Numbered from the stretch's first letter, positions 8,304 to 17,875 are shown. The stretch is 34,105 nucleotides of DNA from Afipia sp. (GCA_030652315.1 JAUSAX010000091.1:1-34105), one strand, 5' to 3'. Numbers and translations: made by a program. Notes: a model not told the origin generated them from the sequence alone.

Positions 8304-9611
8304 ATGGCAAAGTATCTCAAGCGCAGCCGGGATGCTGCCCAGCGGGCTGAAGACGATTCAAAAGTTCGCGCCGCAGTCGAGGGAATTCTCGCGGACATCG
8401 AGAAGCGCGGCGATGACGCGGTTCGCGAACTGTCGGTGAAATTCGACCAGTGGGATCGCAAGGACTACCGGTTGACCGATGCCGAAATCAAGGATTGCGT
8501 CGGGCAGCTGTCCAAGCGGAACATCGACGATATCAAGTTCGCGCAGGAGCAGGTTCGCAATTTCGCCCAGCACCAACGCGATTCGATGAAGGATGTCGAG
8601 GTCGAAACGCTGCCGGGCGTTGTGCTCGGCCACAAGAACATTCCGGTCAATTCCGTCGGCTGTTATGTTCCTGGCGGAAAATATCCGCTGCTGGCGTCTG
8701 CACATATGTCTGTCATCACTGCAAAGGTTGCCGGCGTCTCGCGCATCATCACCAGTGCGCCGCCGTTCCAGGGCAAGCCGGCTCCGGCCATTGTCGCCGC
8801 GCAGCATCTTGCAGGTGCGGACGTCATCTATTGCCTCGGCGGCATTCAGGCTGTCGGTGCGATGGCAATTGGAACGGGATCGATCGCGCCGGTCGATATG
8901 CTGGTCGGACCGGGCAATGCGTTCGTGGCAGAGGCTAAGCGTCAGCTTTACGGGCGCGTCGGCATCGATTTGTTCGCAGGCCCAACCGAAACGCTGGTGA
9001 TCGCCGACGACACTGTGGACGGCGAGATTTGCGCGACCGATTTGCTCGGGCAGGCTGAGCACGGACCAAATTCTCCCGCGATCCTGCTTACTAACTCCGA
9101 GAAGCTCGCATGCGAGACCATGGCGGAGATTGAACGCCTCCTGAAGATCTTGCCGACCGGGGTTGTCGCGGCCAAGGCTTGGGAGGATTACGGCGAAGTG
9201 ATCGTCTGCGATTCCGAAGAGGAAATGGTGAAGGAAGCAGATCGCATTGCCTCCGAGCACGTGCAGGTGATGACCCGGGATCCGGACTACTTTTTGAAGA
9301 ACATGACCAACTACGGCGCGTTGTTCTTGGGAGCGCGCACCAACGTAGCTTACGGCGACAAGGTGATCGGCACCAACCACACCCTGCCGACCAACAAGGC
9401 GGCACGTTACACCGGTGGTTTGTGGGTTGGTAAGTTCCTCAAAACCGTGACATACCAGCGCGTCCTGACGGACGAGGCATCTGCCATGATCGGCGAATAT
9501 TGCTCGCGCCTCTGCATGCTGGAAGGTTTTGCCGGTCATGCCGAGCAGGCCAATGTTCGCGTCCGGCGTTATGGCGGGCGCAACGTGCCGTACGCGAGCG
9601 CCGCCGAATGA
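8304..9611 (+). CDS. HisD-family NAD-dependent dehydrogenase (catabolic paralog)
   Basis: This 435-aa member of the histidinol dehydrogenase family would oxidise a primary alcohol to a carboxylate in two NAD-linked steps. Expected catalytic and metal positions are present: Gln250 and His253 (GQAEHGP), Glu318-His319 (SEHVQ), Asp352 ([13 protein letters not shown]) and His412. The context is catabolic, with no his genes nearby. The segments [16 protein letters not shown] and [20 protein letters not shown] resemble the HpsN-type branch (sulfopropanediol dehydrogenases) more than biosynthetic HisD. That assignment is from memory of the family, and no sulfonate-lyase gene is in view. It overlaps the following SDR gene by 4 nt (ATGA), suggesting both act on consecutive alcohol/ketone steps. 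Confidence 0.85.
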   Translation: MAKYLKRSRDAAQRAEDDSKVRAAVEGILADIEKRGDDAVRELSVKFDQWDRKDYRLTDAEIKDCVGQLSKRNIDDIKFAQEQVRNFAQHQRDSMKDVEVETLPGVVLGHKNIPVNSVGCYVPGGKYPLLASAHMSVITAKVAGVSRIITSAPPFQGKPAPAIVAAQHLAGADVIYCLGGIQAVGAMAIGTGSIAPVDMLVGPGNAFVAEAKRQLYGRVGIDLFAGPTETLVIADDTVDGEICATDLLGQAEHGPNSPAILLTNSEKLACETMAEIERLLKILPTGVVAAKAWEDYGEVIVCDSEEEMVKEADRIASEHVQVMTRDPDYFLKNMTNYGALFLGARTNVAYGDKVIGTNHTLPTNKAARYTGGLWVGKFLKTVTYQRVLTDEASAMIGEYCSRLCMLEGFAGHAEQANVRVRRYGGRNVPYASAAE

Positions 9612-10381
9612 GCGGCCTGTCGCTGCCGACAACGCCGACCTTCCGGTTGGATGGCCGGCGCGCCCTGGTCACCGGGGCAGGCCGTGGGATCGGCCTGGCC
9701 GCGGCCGCGGCACTGGCGGAAGCGGGCGCACATGTCACGCTTTGCGCACGGACTGCGAGCGAGATCGACGAGGCGGCAGCGGCTCTACGCAAGAAGGGCT
9801 TTTCGGCGGATACCCTCGCGCTCGATGTGACGGACGTGGCGGCCTTTCGCGCGGCGATTGACGCGCGGGAACCGTTTCATGCTTTTGTCAATAATGCGGG
9901 GACCAACCGGCCCAATCCGTTCACCGACGTGCCGGTCGAGGATTTCGATGCGGTGATGAACCTGAACGTACGCGCGGCTTACTTTGCTGCACAATCCGTC
10001 GCAAGACGAATGGTCGCGGCCGGCGTTCGTGGCTCGATTATCAATATGTCATCGCAGATGGGGCATGTCGGCGGCGCAAACCGCTCGCTCTATTGTGCGT
10101 CGAAGTGGGCGATGGAAGGTTTCTCCAAAGCGATGGCGCTTGACCTCGCTGCTAGCAAAATCCGCGTCAATACGCTGTGTCCAACGTTTATCGAAACGCC
10201 GATGACAAGGCCTTTCTTCGAAAATGCTGCATTCAAGGAGAGCGTGCTCTCGAAAATCAAGCTCGGACGCCTCGGCACGGTCGAAGATCTGATGGGCGCG
10301 ATCGTATTCCTTGCCAGCGATGCGTCAGCGCTAATGACAGGCTCGTCCTTGATGATCGACGGCGGATGGACAGCAGACTGA
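9608..10381 (+). CDS. SDR-family oxidoreductase
   Basis: This 257-aa classical short-chain dehydrogenase/reductase has the nucleotide-binding motif TGAGRGIG (22-29), NNAG (95-98), catalytic Ser149 and the Y162-x3-K166 pair in YCASK, followed by the usual C-terminal SSLMIDGGW. Start at ATG 9608 overlaps the HisD-family stop; the frame is open further upstream but inside that gene. It likely interconverts a hydroxyl and a keto group on the pathway intermediate handled by its neighbour. The substrate is unknown. It is the last gene of the + strand operon and converges with the - strand glyoxylate cluster. Confidence 0.92.
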   Translation: MSGLSLPTTPTFRLDGRRALVTGAGRGIGLAAAAALAEAGAHVTLCARTASEIDEAAAALRKKGFSADTLALDVTDVAAFRAAIDAREPFHAFVNNAGTNRPNPFTDVPVEDFDAVMNLNVRAAYFAAQSVARRMVAAGVRGSIINMSSQMGHVGGANRSLYCASKWAMEGFSKAMALDLAASKIRVNTLCPTFIETPMTRPFFENAAFKESVLSKIKLGRLGTVEDLMGAIVFLASDASALMTGSSLMIDGGWTAD

Positions 10382-10403
10382 TGCCTCGCCTCAGCGCAGT
10401 GAG

Positions 10404-10703
10404 TTAAGGCAGCTGTAACCGCGCTGCGTCGTAGATCTGGATCGTCGATGGTTCGGACAGCATACTCCGCAGCGCCTTCACAAACTCGCGCGACGCCGGC
10501 ACCTGAAAATGAGCCATCAAGGCTTGCCTGTCGGCCCATTGCTCGACGAATACGAAGTGAAGCGGATTTTCGCAGTCGACATGAACCGCATGCGAAATGC
10601 AGCCGGGTTCGGTGCGTGAGCGATGAACGTGTTCCAGGCTGAGCCTGCGAACCTCGTCGAATGTTTCGGCTTTTGCGCACGCATCGCCGGTCACGACAAT
10701 CAT
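10404..10703 (-). CDS. Putative quinol monooxygenase / ABM-domain protein
   Basis: This 99-aa protein has the antibiotic-biosynthesis-monooxygenase fold pattern: an N-terminal strand MIVVTGDA, a helix, then EPGCISHAVHVDCENPLHFVFVEQW, and a helix DRQALMAHFQVPASREFV. Small YgiN-like proteins of this kind act as quinol monooxygenases or enzymes with unknown substrates. It is the last gene of the - strand glyoxylate cluster, 123 nt after glxR, so co-transcription is possible but not shown. Confidence 0.75.
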   Translation of the reverse strand: MIVVTGDACAKAETFDEVRRLSLEHVHRSRTEPGCISHAVHVDCENPLHFVFVEQWADRQALMAHFQVPASREFVKALRSMLSEPSTIQIYDAARLQLP

Positions 10704-10826
10704 GTGTCTCTCCCCAAGCTGTTCCCACCAAGGCGGCTTTGCCAGCTGATAGATCGCGCGCGGACTAACCCATCGGGACGCTTATGGAAGAGCGGCGCGG
10801 TGTTGATTTCACTGCGCCGCCAATTC

Positions 10827-11714
10827 TTAGGCCTTGGCGACCTCGTGGCTCGCCATTGTCTCCAGCGCTTTCACCATCGCCGAATGATCCCAGGCCTTGC
10901 CGCCTTGAGCCACGCAGGAATTGAACAGCTGCTGGGCCATCGATGTATTCGGCAATGACAGGCCCAGTGCTCGCGCGCCGTCGAGTGCGAGGTTTAGGTC
11001 TTTCTGATGTAGTTCGATGCGGAAGCCTGGATTGAATGTGCGCTTGATCATGCGCTCCCCATGCAATTCGAGAATGCGCGATGTGGCGAGTCCGCCCATC
11101 AGCGCCTGCCGCACCAATGCCGGATCGGCGCCTGCCTTCGATGCGAATAGCAGCCCCTCGGCGACAGCCTCGATGGTGAGCGCGACAATGATCTGATTGG
11201 CGACCTTGGTGGTCTGGCCGTCGCCGTTGCCGCCGATCAGGGTGATGTTCTTGCCCATCTTGTCGAACAGCGGCTTGACGGTATCGAATGCGCTTTGCGG
11301 TCCGCCCACCATGATGGTCAGCGATGCGGCCTTTGCGCCGACTTCGCCGCCGGAGACCGGCGCGTCCAGGTAGTCAGCGCCCTTTGCGTTGATCTTCTTT
11401 GCAAATTCTTTCGTCGCGATCGGCGAGATCGAGCTCATGTCGACGACGACTTTTCCCTGCGAAAGTCCTTCTGCAACGCCGCCTGCATTGAACAGCACGG
11501 ACTCAACATCCGGCGTGTCAGGCACCATGATGATCACGACGCTGGCTTTCTCCGCGATTTCCTTGCCGGACTTGCAGGCGACAGCGCCGGCGGCAACGAG
11601 TTCTTTCGACGCGCCGGATTTTTCCGGCACAAACAGGCGATGCCCGGCGGCCTGGAGGTGGCCCGCCATCGGTCGTCCCATTATACCGAGGCCGATGAAA
11701 CCGATATCGGTCAT
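10827..11714 (-). CDS. glxR: 2-hydroxy-3-oxopropionate (tartronate semialdehyde) reductase
   Basis: This 295-aa member of the beta-hydroxyacid dehydrogenase family reduces tartronate semialdehyde to D-glycerate. It has a Rossmann motif GLGIMGRPM (8-16), the substrate-binding DAPVSGGEVGA (118-128) and catalytic Lys170 in TTKVANQI. Length matches GarR/GlxR (about 295 aa). It lies 24 nt downstream of hyi and in the same operon as gcl, so it would finish the conversion of two glyoxylates into glycerate. Paralogs in this family use related beta-hydroxyacids, but the context strongly favours this role. Confidence 0.93.
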   Translation of the reverse strand: MTDIGFIGLGIMGRPMAGHLQAAGHRLFVPEKSGASKELVAAGAVACKSGKEIAEKASVVIIMVPDTPDVESVLFNAGGVAEGLSQGKVVVDMSSISPIATKEFAKKINAKGADYLDAPVSGGEVGAKAASLTIMVGGPQSAFDTVKPLFDKMGKNITLIGGNGDGQTTKVANQIIVALTIEAVAEGLLFASKAGADPALVRQALMGGLATSRILELHGERMIKRTFNPGFRIELHQKDLNLALDGARALGLSLPNTSMAQQLFNSCVAQGGKAWDHSAMVKALETMASHEVAKA

Positions 11715-11738
11715 TCTGATCTCCCTGGTTCTTCTTGA

Positions 11739-12524
11739 TTACGCATCGACCGTATGCGGTTCGTACCACCCAAGACCTTCAAGGGTGGTGGTCTTCGGCT
11801 TGTACTCACAGCCGATCCAGCCACGATAGCCGATCTCGTCAAGGTAACGAAAGAGGAAGGGATAGTTGATTTCTCCGGTACCCGGCTCGTTCCGGCCCGG
11901 ATTGTCGGCCAGTTGGATATGTGCGATGCGGTCCAGATGCTTCTTCATGGTTGGGGCCAGATCTCCCTCCATGATCTGCATGTGATAGATGTCATGCTGG
12001 ACAAACAGATTCTCCGAGCCGACTTCCGAAATGATCTGGATTGCCTGCTCCGTCCCGTTGAGGAAGAATCCGGGAATGTCGCGCGTATTAATCGGCTCGA
12101 TCAGCAGCTTGATTTGCTGCTTAGCAAGGGCCCCAGCAGCGTAACGCAGATTCTCCACGAACACGGCGTGAAGCTCCGCCGGATTGGCGTCCGCCGGCGC
12201 TATGCCAGCGAGGCAGTTCACCTGTCGGCAGCCCAGCGCCTTGGCGTATTCGATCGCGCGTTTGACGCCGTTGCGGAATTCCGCGACGCGATCTGGAAAG
12301 ATCGCGATGCCGCGCTCGCCGGTGCCCCAGTTTCCCGCAGGCAAATTGTGCAGCACCTGAGTGAGTCCATGTTGCTGCAACTGTTCGCCCAGCACTGCTT
12401 TTTCAAAATCGTAGGGGAATAGATACTCCACGCCCGTGAACCCGGCCGCTTTGGCTGCCGCGAAACGATCGAGGAAGGGCAGCTCGTTGAAGAGCATCGT
12501 GAGATTGGCTGCGAACTTTGGCAC
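11739..12524 (-). CDS. hyi: Hydroxypyruvate isomerase
   Basis: This 261-aa TIM-barrel protein interconverts hydroxypyruvate and tartronate semialdehyde. Motifs of the family include VLHNLPAGNWGTGERG (57-72), IEPINTRDIPGFF with Glu143, and the C-terminal GWIGCEYKP with Glu240. These two glutamates fall at the positions of the catalytic pair in the E. coli enzyme. It is sandwiched between gcl and glxR on the - strand with short spacers, the standard order of glyoxylate operons. Confidence 0.93.
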   Translation of the reverse strand: MPKFAANLTMLFNELPFLDRFAAAKAAGFTGVEYLFPYDFEKAVLGEQLQQHGLTQVLHNLPAGNWGTGERGIAIFPDRVAEFRNGVKRAIEYAKALGCRQVNCLAGIAPADANPAELHAVFVENLRYAAGALAKQQIKLLIEPINTRDIPGFFLNGTEQAIQIISEVGSENLFVQHDIYHMQIMEGDLAPTMKKHLDRIAHIQLADNPGRNEPGTGEINYPFLFRYLDEIGYRGWIGCEYKPKTTTLEGLGWYEPHTVDA

Positions 12525-12560
12525 GCGAAGTATCCCTTTTCTTGTTTGTGTTGGCTGCCG

Positions 12561-14360
12561 TTAGACAGGCTGCAGCTCGCCGCGGGAGGTCTTCTCCGGG
12601 CTCGTTGGCGTGTCGTCGAGCGGCAGATCGAGCACTTCCTCGAATTCGACGATGTTGTCGATTTCGGTCCCCATCGCGATGTTGGTGACGCGCTCGAGGA
12701 TGAACTCGACCACCACCGGGACGCGATGTTCCGCCATCATCTCACGCGCCGTTGCGAAAGCAGCCTGCGCGTCGTTCGGATCGCGGACGCGGATCGCCTT
12801 GCAGCCGAGGCCTTCGGCAACAGCGACGTGATCGACGCCGTAGACACCGAGTTCCGGCGCGTTGATATTCTCGAACGACAATTGCACGTGATAATCCATC
12901 TCAAAGCCGCGTTGCGCCTGCCGGATCAGGCCCAGATAGGAGTTGTTCACGACGACGTGGATGTAGGGCAGCTTGAACTGCGCACCGACGGCGAGTTCCT
13001 CGATCAGGAACTGAAAATCGTAGTCCCCCGAAAGTGCAACGATCTCGCGCGTCGGATCGGCGGCGCGGACGCCAAGCGCGGCCGGCAAGGTCCAGCCGAG
13101 CGGACCAGCCTGACCGGCGTTGATCCAGTTGCGTGGGCGATAGACCCCGAGAAACTGCGCGCCGGCGATCTGCGACAGGCCGATCACGCTGACGTAACAG
13201 GTGTCGCGGCCGAATGCCTTGCTCATCTCTTCATAGACGCGCTGCGGCTTGATCGGCACGTTGTCGAAATGACTCTTGCGCAGCATGGTGCGCTTGCGGT
13301 CCTGAACTGCTGCGGGCCACGCCTGGCGCTCCTTCAGCTTTCCAGCCTTGCGCCATTCCTTTGCCACCGTGATGAAGAGTTCAAGTGCAGCCTTTGCATC
13401 GGAGACGATGCCGAAATCGGGATTGAATACGCGACCGATCTGCGTAGGCTCAATGTCCACGTGCACGAAGGTGCGGCCCTTGGTGTAGGTTTCGACCGAT
13501 CCGGTGTGACGATTGGCCCAACGGTTACCGATCCCGAGTACGAAATCCGACTCGAGCATGGTCGCGTTGCCGTAGCGGTGGCTGGTCTGAAGGCCGACCA
13601 TTCCTGCCATCAGGACATGATCGTCCGGGATTGCGCCCCAGCCCATCAGCGTCGGCACCACAGGAACATTGACGATCTCGGCGAACGCCACGAGAAGCTC
13701 AGACGCATCGGCGTTGATGACGCCGCCGCCGGCCACGATCAGCGGGCGCTCGGCAGCATTGAGCATGTCGAGCGCCTTCTCGACCTGCCTGCGTGTCGCG
13801 GCGGGCTTGTAGACCGGCAACGGCTCGTAAGTCTCATCGTCAAATTCGATCTCGGCCAACTGCACATCGAGCGGCAGGTCGATCAGCACCGGACCGGGAC
13901 GGCCGGAGCGCATAATATGGAACGCCTGGCTGAAGACACGTGGCACCAATGCTGGCTCGCGCACCGTGACGGCCCACTTGGTGACGGGTTTTGCGATCGA
14001 CTCGATGTCGACGGCCTGGAAGTCTTCCTTATACATGCGTGCTCGGGGCGCCTGTCCGGTGATGCACAGGATCGGGATTGAATCGGCGATGGCCGAATAG
14101 AGCCCGGTGATCATGTCGGTTCCGGCTGGGCCGGAGGTGCCGATGCAGACGCCGATATTGCCTGCCTTGGCGCGGGTGTATCCCTCGGCCATATGAGATG
14201 CGCCTTCGACGTGGCGCGCGAGGATGTGATTGATCGATCCACGCTTCTTGAGCGCCGAGTACAATGGATTGATCGCGGCGCCCGGAACGCCGAACGCACA
14301 GACGACACTTTCCTTCTCAAGGATACGTACCGCCGCATCGATTGCCCGCATCTTCGCCAT
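12561..14360 (-). CDS. gcl: Glyoxylate carboligase (tartronate semialdehyde synthase)
   Basis: This 599-aa thiamine-diphosphate enzyme condenses two glyoxylates to tartronate semialdehyde plus CO2. The start [17 protein letters not shown] matches the family N-terminus and is preceded by GAGGTG at 7 nt, so an upstream in-frame ATG at 14420 is not used. Val51 ([13 protein letters not shown]) replaces the glutamate found in almost all other ThDP enzymes; this is the hallmark of Gcl and distinguishes it from acetolactate synthase. The ThDP/Mg motif GDYDF...NN is present near residue 460. It is the first enzyme gene after the IclR regulator and would consume glyoxylate from the neighbouring oxalate module. 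Confidence 0.96.
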   Translation of the reverse strand: MAKMRAIDAAVRILEKESVVCAFGVPGAAINPLYSALKKRGSINHILARHVEGASHMAEGYTRAKAGNIGVCIGTSGPAGTDMITGLYSAIADSIPILCITGQAPRARMYKEDFQAVDIESIAKPVTKWAVTVREPALVPRVFSQAFHIMRSGRPGPVLIDLPLDVQLAEIEFDDETYEPLPVYKPAATRRQVEKALDMLNAAERPLIVAGGGVINADASELLVAFAEIVNVPVVPTLMGWGAIPDDHVLMAGMVGLQTSHRYGNATMLESDFVLGIGNRWANRHTGSVETYTKGRTFVHVDIEPTQIGRVFNPDFGIVSDAKAALELFITVAKEWRKAGKLKERQAWPAAVQDRKRTMLRKSHFDNVPIKPQRVYEEMSKAFGRDTCYVSVIGLSQIAGAQFLGVYRPRNWINAGQAGPLGWTLPAALGVRAADPTREIVALSGDYDFQFLIEELAVGAQFKLPYIHVVVNNSYLGLIRQAQRGFEMDYHVQLSFENINAPELGVYGVDHVAVAEGLGCKAIRVRDPNDAQAAFATAREMMAEHRVPVVVEFILERVTNIAMGTEIDNIVEFEEVLDLPLDDTPTSPEKTSRGELQPV

Positions 14361-14534
14361 GTCACACCTCGACTGGTTAGGTTCGGATGCGATCATCACG
14401 GGGACGACGGGTCGTCTCAATGGTCTTGAATTTGTTTCCCGCGATGTGACGTGCGTGCGAAATTCTCCCGCATGATCAAATGGCTAGCGGAGAAGAAAAC
14501 GTGAAATGCATGCGTGAGCGCGTGGAAGCTACGT

Positions 14535-15386
14535 TCAGCTTCTGCCTTGGGAAGTCGGCATGACTCCGCCGAGCGCAACAGTCAGTTCGGCAGCGACATC
14601 GCGTACGATATTGCCGATGATCGGTACGCGCTCGTCCGTGACGCGTGATGTCATTCCGGATACCGAAATCGCTGCAAGTGGCTCGCTGCAATCGTTGTAA
14701 ACCACCGCAGCAATGCACCGAAGTCCCATACGGGCCTCCTCGTCATCGACCGCGTAGCCGCGCTGACGGACAATCTGCAGCGCTTTGAACAGCTCGCCGG
14801 GCCGCACGATCGATTTCTCTGTCAAACGCGGCATGCCTTGACGGTGGATGATGGCATTCACGTCCTCGTCGGAATAGGTCGCCAGCACCGCCTTGCCGAC
14901 GCCGGAGGCGACCATGGCCACGCGGCCGCCCACCTTGGTGAGCGAGCGCATGATCTCGCGGCTCTCCATGCGGGTCAGAACGATGATGGTTTCGTCATCG
15001 ACGACGGCTAGATTGGCGGTTTCCCGCGTCTGGTCGCGCAGCTTGCGCAGATAGGGCATTGCATGGGCGACGAAGTTCCGCCGCCTTGCGAACGTCGATC
15101 CGACGGCGAAGCTCCGCGCGCCGATATGCCACTTCGCTTCGCTGCGGTCGAATTGCACGAAGCGCCGCTTCTCAAGCGTCGTCAGCAGGCGATGGACGGT
15201 CGAGGTGGACAGGCCGGTGCGCACCGCCAGATCGGTGAGCCGGTAGCCTTCATCGTCTTCGGCAAGGGTTTCGATCAGAGTCAGAGCGCGGTTGACGGAC
15301 TGCACGCCGCCGTCTTTGCCTTCGGCTTCCGTCTCAACGCCGCTGCGCGGCTCGACGATCTTTCGCCGGATCACACTTTTCTTCAT
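14535..15386 (-). CDS. IclR-family transcriptional regulator
   Basis: This 283-aa regulator has an N-terminal winged helix-turn-helix (about 27-85, GVQSVNRALTLIETLAE ... RLTDLAVRTGLSTSTVHRLL) and a C-terminal IclR effector domain (about 90-270). A basic 26-residue leader precedes the HTH. It sits directly upstream of gcl-hyi-glxR on the same strand. By analogy with AllR of E. coli it probably senses glyoxylate or allantoin-related acids and controls this operon. That is inference, and control of the region 1 catabolic operon is an alternative. Confidence 0.9.
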   Translation of the reverse strand: MKKSVIRRKIVEPRSGVETEAEGKDGGVQSVNRALTLIETLAEDDEGYRLTDLAVRTGLSTSTVHRLLTTLEKRRFVQFDRSEAKWHIGARSFAVGSTFARRRNFVAHAMPYLRKLRDQTRETANLAVVDDETIIVLTRMESREIMRSLTKVGGRVAMVASGVGKAVLATYSDEDVNAIIHRQGMPRLTEKSIVRPGELFKALQIVRQRGYAVDDEEARMGLRCIAAVVYNDCSEPLAAISVSGMTSRVTDERVPIIGNIVRDVAAELTVALGGVMPTSQGRS

Positions 15387-15433
15387 TGCTACCTACGGTC
15401 GTCGATAGAAGTGAAGGTCGTGCTGAGAAGAGA

Positions 15434-15460
15434 GGGTGCCGCCCTTTTGAGGCGGCACCC
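15434..15460 (-). terminator. Strong hairpin after the acyl-CoA ligase gene
   Basis: GGGTGCCGCC and GGCGGCACCC form a perfect 10-bp stem around a 7-nt loop, 11 nt past the stop of the - strand ligase gene and upstream of the IclR gene. No long T-run follows, but the AAAA/TTTT in the loop and the perfect stem support transcription termination between the two genes. Confidence 0.7.
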
Positions 15461-15471
15461 ATTGTCAGAAC

Positions 15472-17640
15472 TTACAGCAGGCCCGCGCCGCGCGCCCACT
15501 TGTACTTCGCGCCGAGAACTTCGACAGGGAGTTCAGTGGAGTATGCGTAAGCCGGGATGCCGTTCTGGTAGAGATACTCAGCGGCTTCCTCGACTTCGAT
15601 ATCGCCGGCGAGGGAAGCTACCATCGGCTTGCTGATGCCTTTCGCTTCCATCTCCTTCTTCACCTCGACCATGTTACGCGCGAACACCATCGGCGGCGTG
15701 ACGATGGTGTGCCAGTAGCCGAGGATCAGCGAGTGAATGCGCTCATCCGACAAACCGAGTTTCACTGTGTTGACGTAAGTGATTGGCGGTTCGCCGCCGG
15801 TGATGTCCACCGGGTTGCCGGCTGCGCCGAACGGCGGGATGAACTTGCGGAACGCTGTGTCGAGATCGTCCGGCATCTTCATCAGCGACATGCCGTTATC
15901 GACCACCGAGTCGGACAGCAGCACGCCGGAGCCACCGGCGCCGGTGATGATGAGGACGTTTTCGCCCTTCGGGGTCGGCAACGCGGGAATGCCGCGCGCA
16001 AACTCAAGGAGCTGACGCAGCGAGCGGGCGCGGATCACGCCCGATTGCTTCAAGACGTCCTCATAAATCTTGTCGTTGCCGGCGAGTGCGCCGGTATGCG
16101 ACGCCGCCGCCTTGGCGCCCGCTGAGGTGCGGCCCGCCTTCAGGACGACGACCGGCTTCTTCTTGGAGACGCGCTTGGCGGCGTCCGCAAAAGCGCGGCC
16201 ATCTTTCAGGTCTTCGCAGTGCATCGCGATGATGTTGGTGTTCTTGTCCTGCTCGAAGAAGGCGAGCAGATCGTCTTCGTCGATGTCGGATTTGTTGCCG
16301 AGACCGACGATCGCGGATACGCCCATCTTGGCGGATCGCGAGAAGCCGATGATAGCCATGCCGATGCCGCCCGATTGCGACGACAATGCAGTCGAACCCT
16401 TCACGTCATAAGCCGTGCAGAATGTCGCGCAGAGGTTGGCCGGGGTGTAGTAGAAGCCGTAAATGTTCGGCCCCATTAGGCGCACGTTGTATTTGTTTCC
16501 GATCGCGACGATTTCTTCCTGCAAGGCAGGCTCGTTCGCTTCGGCAAAACCCGACGGGATCAGGACTGCACCGGGAATTTTCTTCTCACCGCACTCGATC
16601 AGCGCGCCGGCTACGAACTTGGCAGGAATCGCGAACACGGCGGTGTCGATAACGCCCGGCACATCCTTGACGCTCTTGTAGGCCTTGCGGCCCATGATCT
16701 CATCGGCCTTGGGATGAATCGGATAGATATCGCCCTTGTAGCCGCCGTTGATGAGGTTCTTCATCACCGAGTTGCCGATCTTGCCGTCCTCAGCCGAGGC
16801 GCCGATCACGGCGACGGCTTTCGGCATCATGATGCGGTTCATCGCAGTCACGATTTCTTCGTTCGAGCGCGGAGCGGGGCGCGGCTTGTAATCGAAGTCG
16901 ACGACGATGCGCACGTCGGCGGCAATGGCGTCCTTCTTGGTCGCGAACACCGGATTGAGATCGAGTTCGATGATTTCCGGGAAATCGCTGACGAGCTGGG
17001 AGACGTTGACGATGATGTCGGCGAGCGCCTCACGGTTCACCGGATCGCCGCCGCGCACACCCTGCAGCATTTCGTGAGCCTGGATGCCGTCCAGCATGGA
17101 CAGCGCGTCGGCATTGGTTGCGGGCGCAAGGCGGAACGTGACGTCCTTCAGCACCTCGACCAGCACGCCGCCAAGGCCGAACGCCACGAGCTTGCCGAAC
17201 GAGCCGTCTGTAATCGAGCCGACGATGACTTCGGTGCCGCCCAGCAGCATCTGCTGAACCTGGATGCCTTCGATCTTGGCGTCTGCTTTGTACTTCTTGG
17301 CGTTCGCGAGAATGGTCTCATAGGCCTTTTCAGCGTCAGCAGCGTTCTTCACACCGACGATCACGCCGCCGGCCTCGGTCTTGTGGAGAATGTCGGGGGA
17401 GACGATCTTCATCACCACGGGAAAGCCCATGCCGGTCGCGATCTTGGCGGCATCCGCGGCGGACTTGGCGACGCCTTCTTTCGGAACCGGAATTCCGTAA
17501 GCATCACAGACCAGTTTGCCTTCCGGTGCGGTCAGGCTGGTGCGTTTATCTGCTTTGACGGCGTCGAGAATTTTCCGAACTTCGGCCTTTGCCTGCTGTC
17601 CGACGTCGAGCTTTCGCGCTGCGTCCTGCGAATGAGCCAT
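15472..17640 (-). CDS. NDP-forming acyl-CoA synthetase (acetate-CoA ligase family), candidate oxalate-CoA ligase
   Basis: This 722-aa fused ADP-forming acyl-CoA synthetase is in the order ATP-grasp (about 20-250), CoA-binding Rossmann (about 260-390), then succinyl-CoA-ligase-like domains (about 400-550 and 555-720). This is the reverse of the Pat-like order. The two phosphohistidine relay sites are visible: His86 (ILHKTEAGG) in the ATP-grasp part and His515 (ASHTGALAG). The usual GPNC in the CoA-binding region is GPNIYG (390-395). It starts with AGGAGG before the ATG. The gene is divergent from gntR-oxc-frc across 292 bp that hold two copies of the shared operator, so it is probably co-regulated with oxalate breakdown. 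I infer it activates oxalate or a related acid (formate, glycolate or acetate are alternatives); the substrate is not demonstrable from sequence. Confidence 0.88.
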   Translation of the reverse strand: MAHSQDAARKLDVGQQAKAEVRKILDAVKADKRTSLTAPEGKLVCDAYGIPVPKEGVAKSAADAAKIATGMGFPVVMKIVSPDILHKTEAGGVIVGVKNAADAEKAYETILANAKKYKADAKIEGIQVQQMLLGGTEVIVGSITDGSFGKLVAFGLGGVLVEVLKDVTFRLAPATNADALSMLDGIQAHEMLQGVRGGDPVNREALADIIVNVSQLVSDFPEIIELDLNPVFATKKDAIAADVRIVVDFDYKPRPAPRSNEEIVTAMNRIMMPKAVAVIGASAEDGKIGNSVMKNLINGGYKGDIYPIHPKADEIMGRKAYKSVKDVPGVIDTAVFAIPAKFVAGALIECGEKKIPGAVLIPSGFAEANEPALQEEIVAIGNKYNVRLMGPNIYGFYYTPANLCATFCTAYDVKGSTALSSQSGGIGMAIIGFSRSAKMGVSAIVGLGNKSDIDEDDLLAFFEQDKNTNIIAMHCEDLKDGRAFADAAKRVSKKKPVVVLKAGRTSAGAKAAASHTGALAGNDKIYEDVLKQSGVIRARSLRQLLEFARGIPALPTPKGENVLIITGAGGSGVLLSDSVVDNGMSLMKMPDDLDTAFRKFIPPFGAAGNPVDITGGEPPITYVNTVKLGLSDERIHSLILGYWHTIVTPPMVFARNMVEVKKEMEAKGISKPMVASLAGDIEVEEAAEYLYQNGIPAYAYSTELPVEVLGAKYKWARGAGLL

Positions 17641-17776
17641 TACTTCCTCCTGTCACGTCCATTTTTTGGGAAACCGGATTGCGCGCGGGTTGTCGGACGG
17701 AGTTTCCCGAACGCTTGAGCACCACGGTTGGGCATTGAACTGCGCACCTTTAGAATGCGCAGAGAAAAGCCTATAA

Positions 17777-17795
17777 TTGGCATTTGGCATGCCAA
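17777..17795. promoter_or_regulatory. Operator A: TTGGCAT-TTGGC-ATGCCAA
   Basis: Perfect 7-bp inverted arms flank a 5-bp spacer; the inner part TTGGCATGCCAA (17784-17795) is also a perfect palindrome. It lies 136 bp upstream of the ligase start. A TTGACA hexamer in the ligase direction (17806-17811, complement) sits 10 bp upstream of it, consistent with repression of the ligase promoter. It belongs to the six-copy motif family described in the findings. Confidence 0.75.
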
Positions 17796-17856
17796 GAACC
17801 ATGTTTGTCAAGCCTGTTCGCTGGGCTTTGACGATGTGTGAGCGCAGCTTGACACT

Positions 17857-17875
17857 TTGGCATCTGGTATGCCAA
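17857..17875. promoter_or_regulatory. Operator B: TTGGCAT-CTGGT-ATGCCAA with adjacent -35-like TTGACA
   Basis: The 7-bp arms are identical to those of operator A. TTGACA at 17849-17854 ends 2 bp before it, so a bound repressor would cover the spacer and -10 of the promoter for gntR-oxc-frc. The GntR start codon is 57 bp downstream. A further half-site GTGGTAT lies at 17896-17902. Confidence 0.75.

Noticed and set aside
8304..9611. Histidine biosynthesis gene hisD
   Set aside because: There are no other his genes, the gene is embedded in a catabolic operon, and the sequence resembles the catabolic paralog branch.
12546..14081. 511-codon open frame on the + strand over gcl
   Set aside because: It is antisense to gcl, whose motifs (Val51, GDYDF...NN) are unambiguous; no ribosome site and no recognisable protein.
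12561..14360. Acetolactate synthase large subunit
   Set aside because: Val51 in place of the ThDP-activating Glu and the adjacent hyi and glxR genes identify glyoxylate carboligase.
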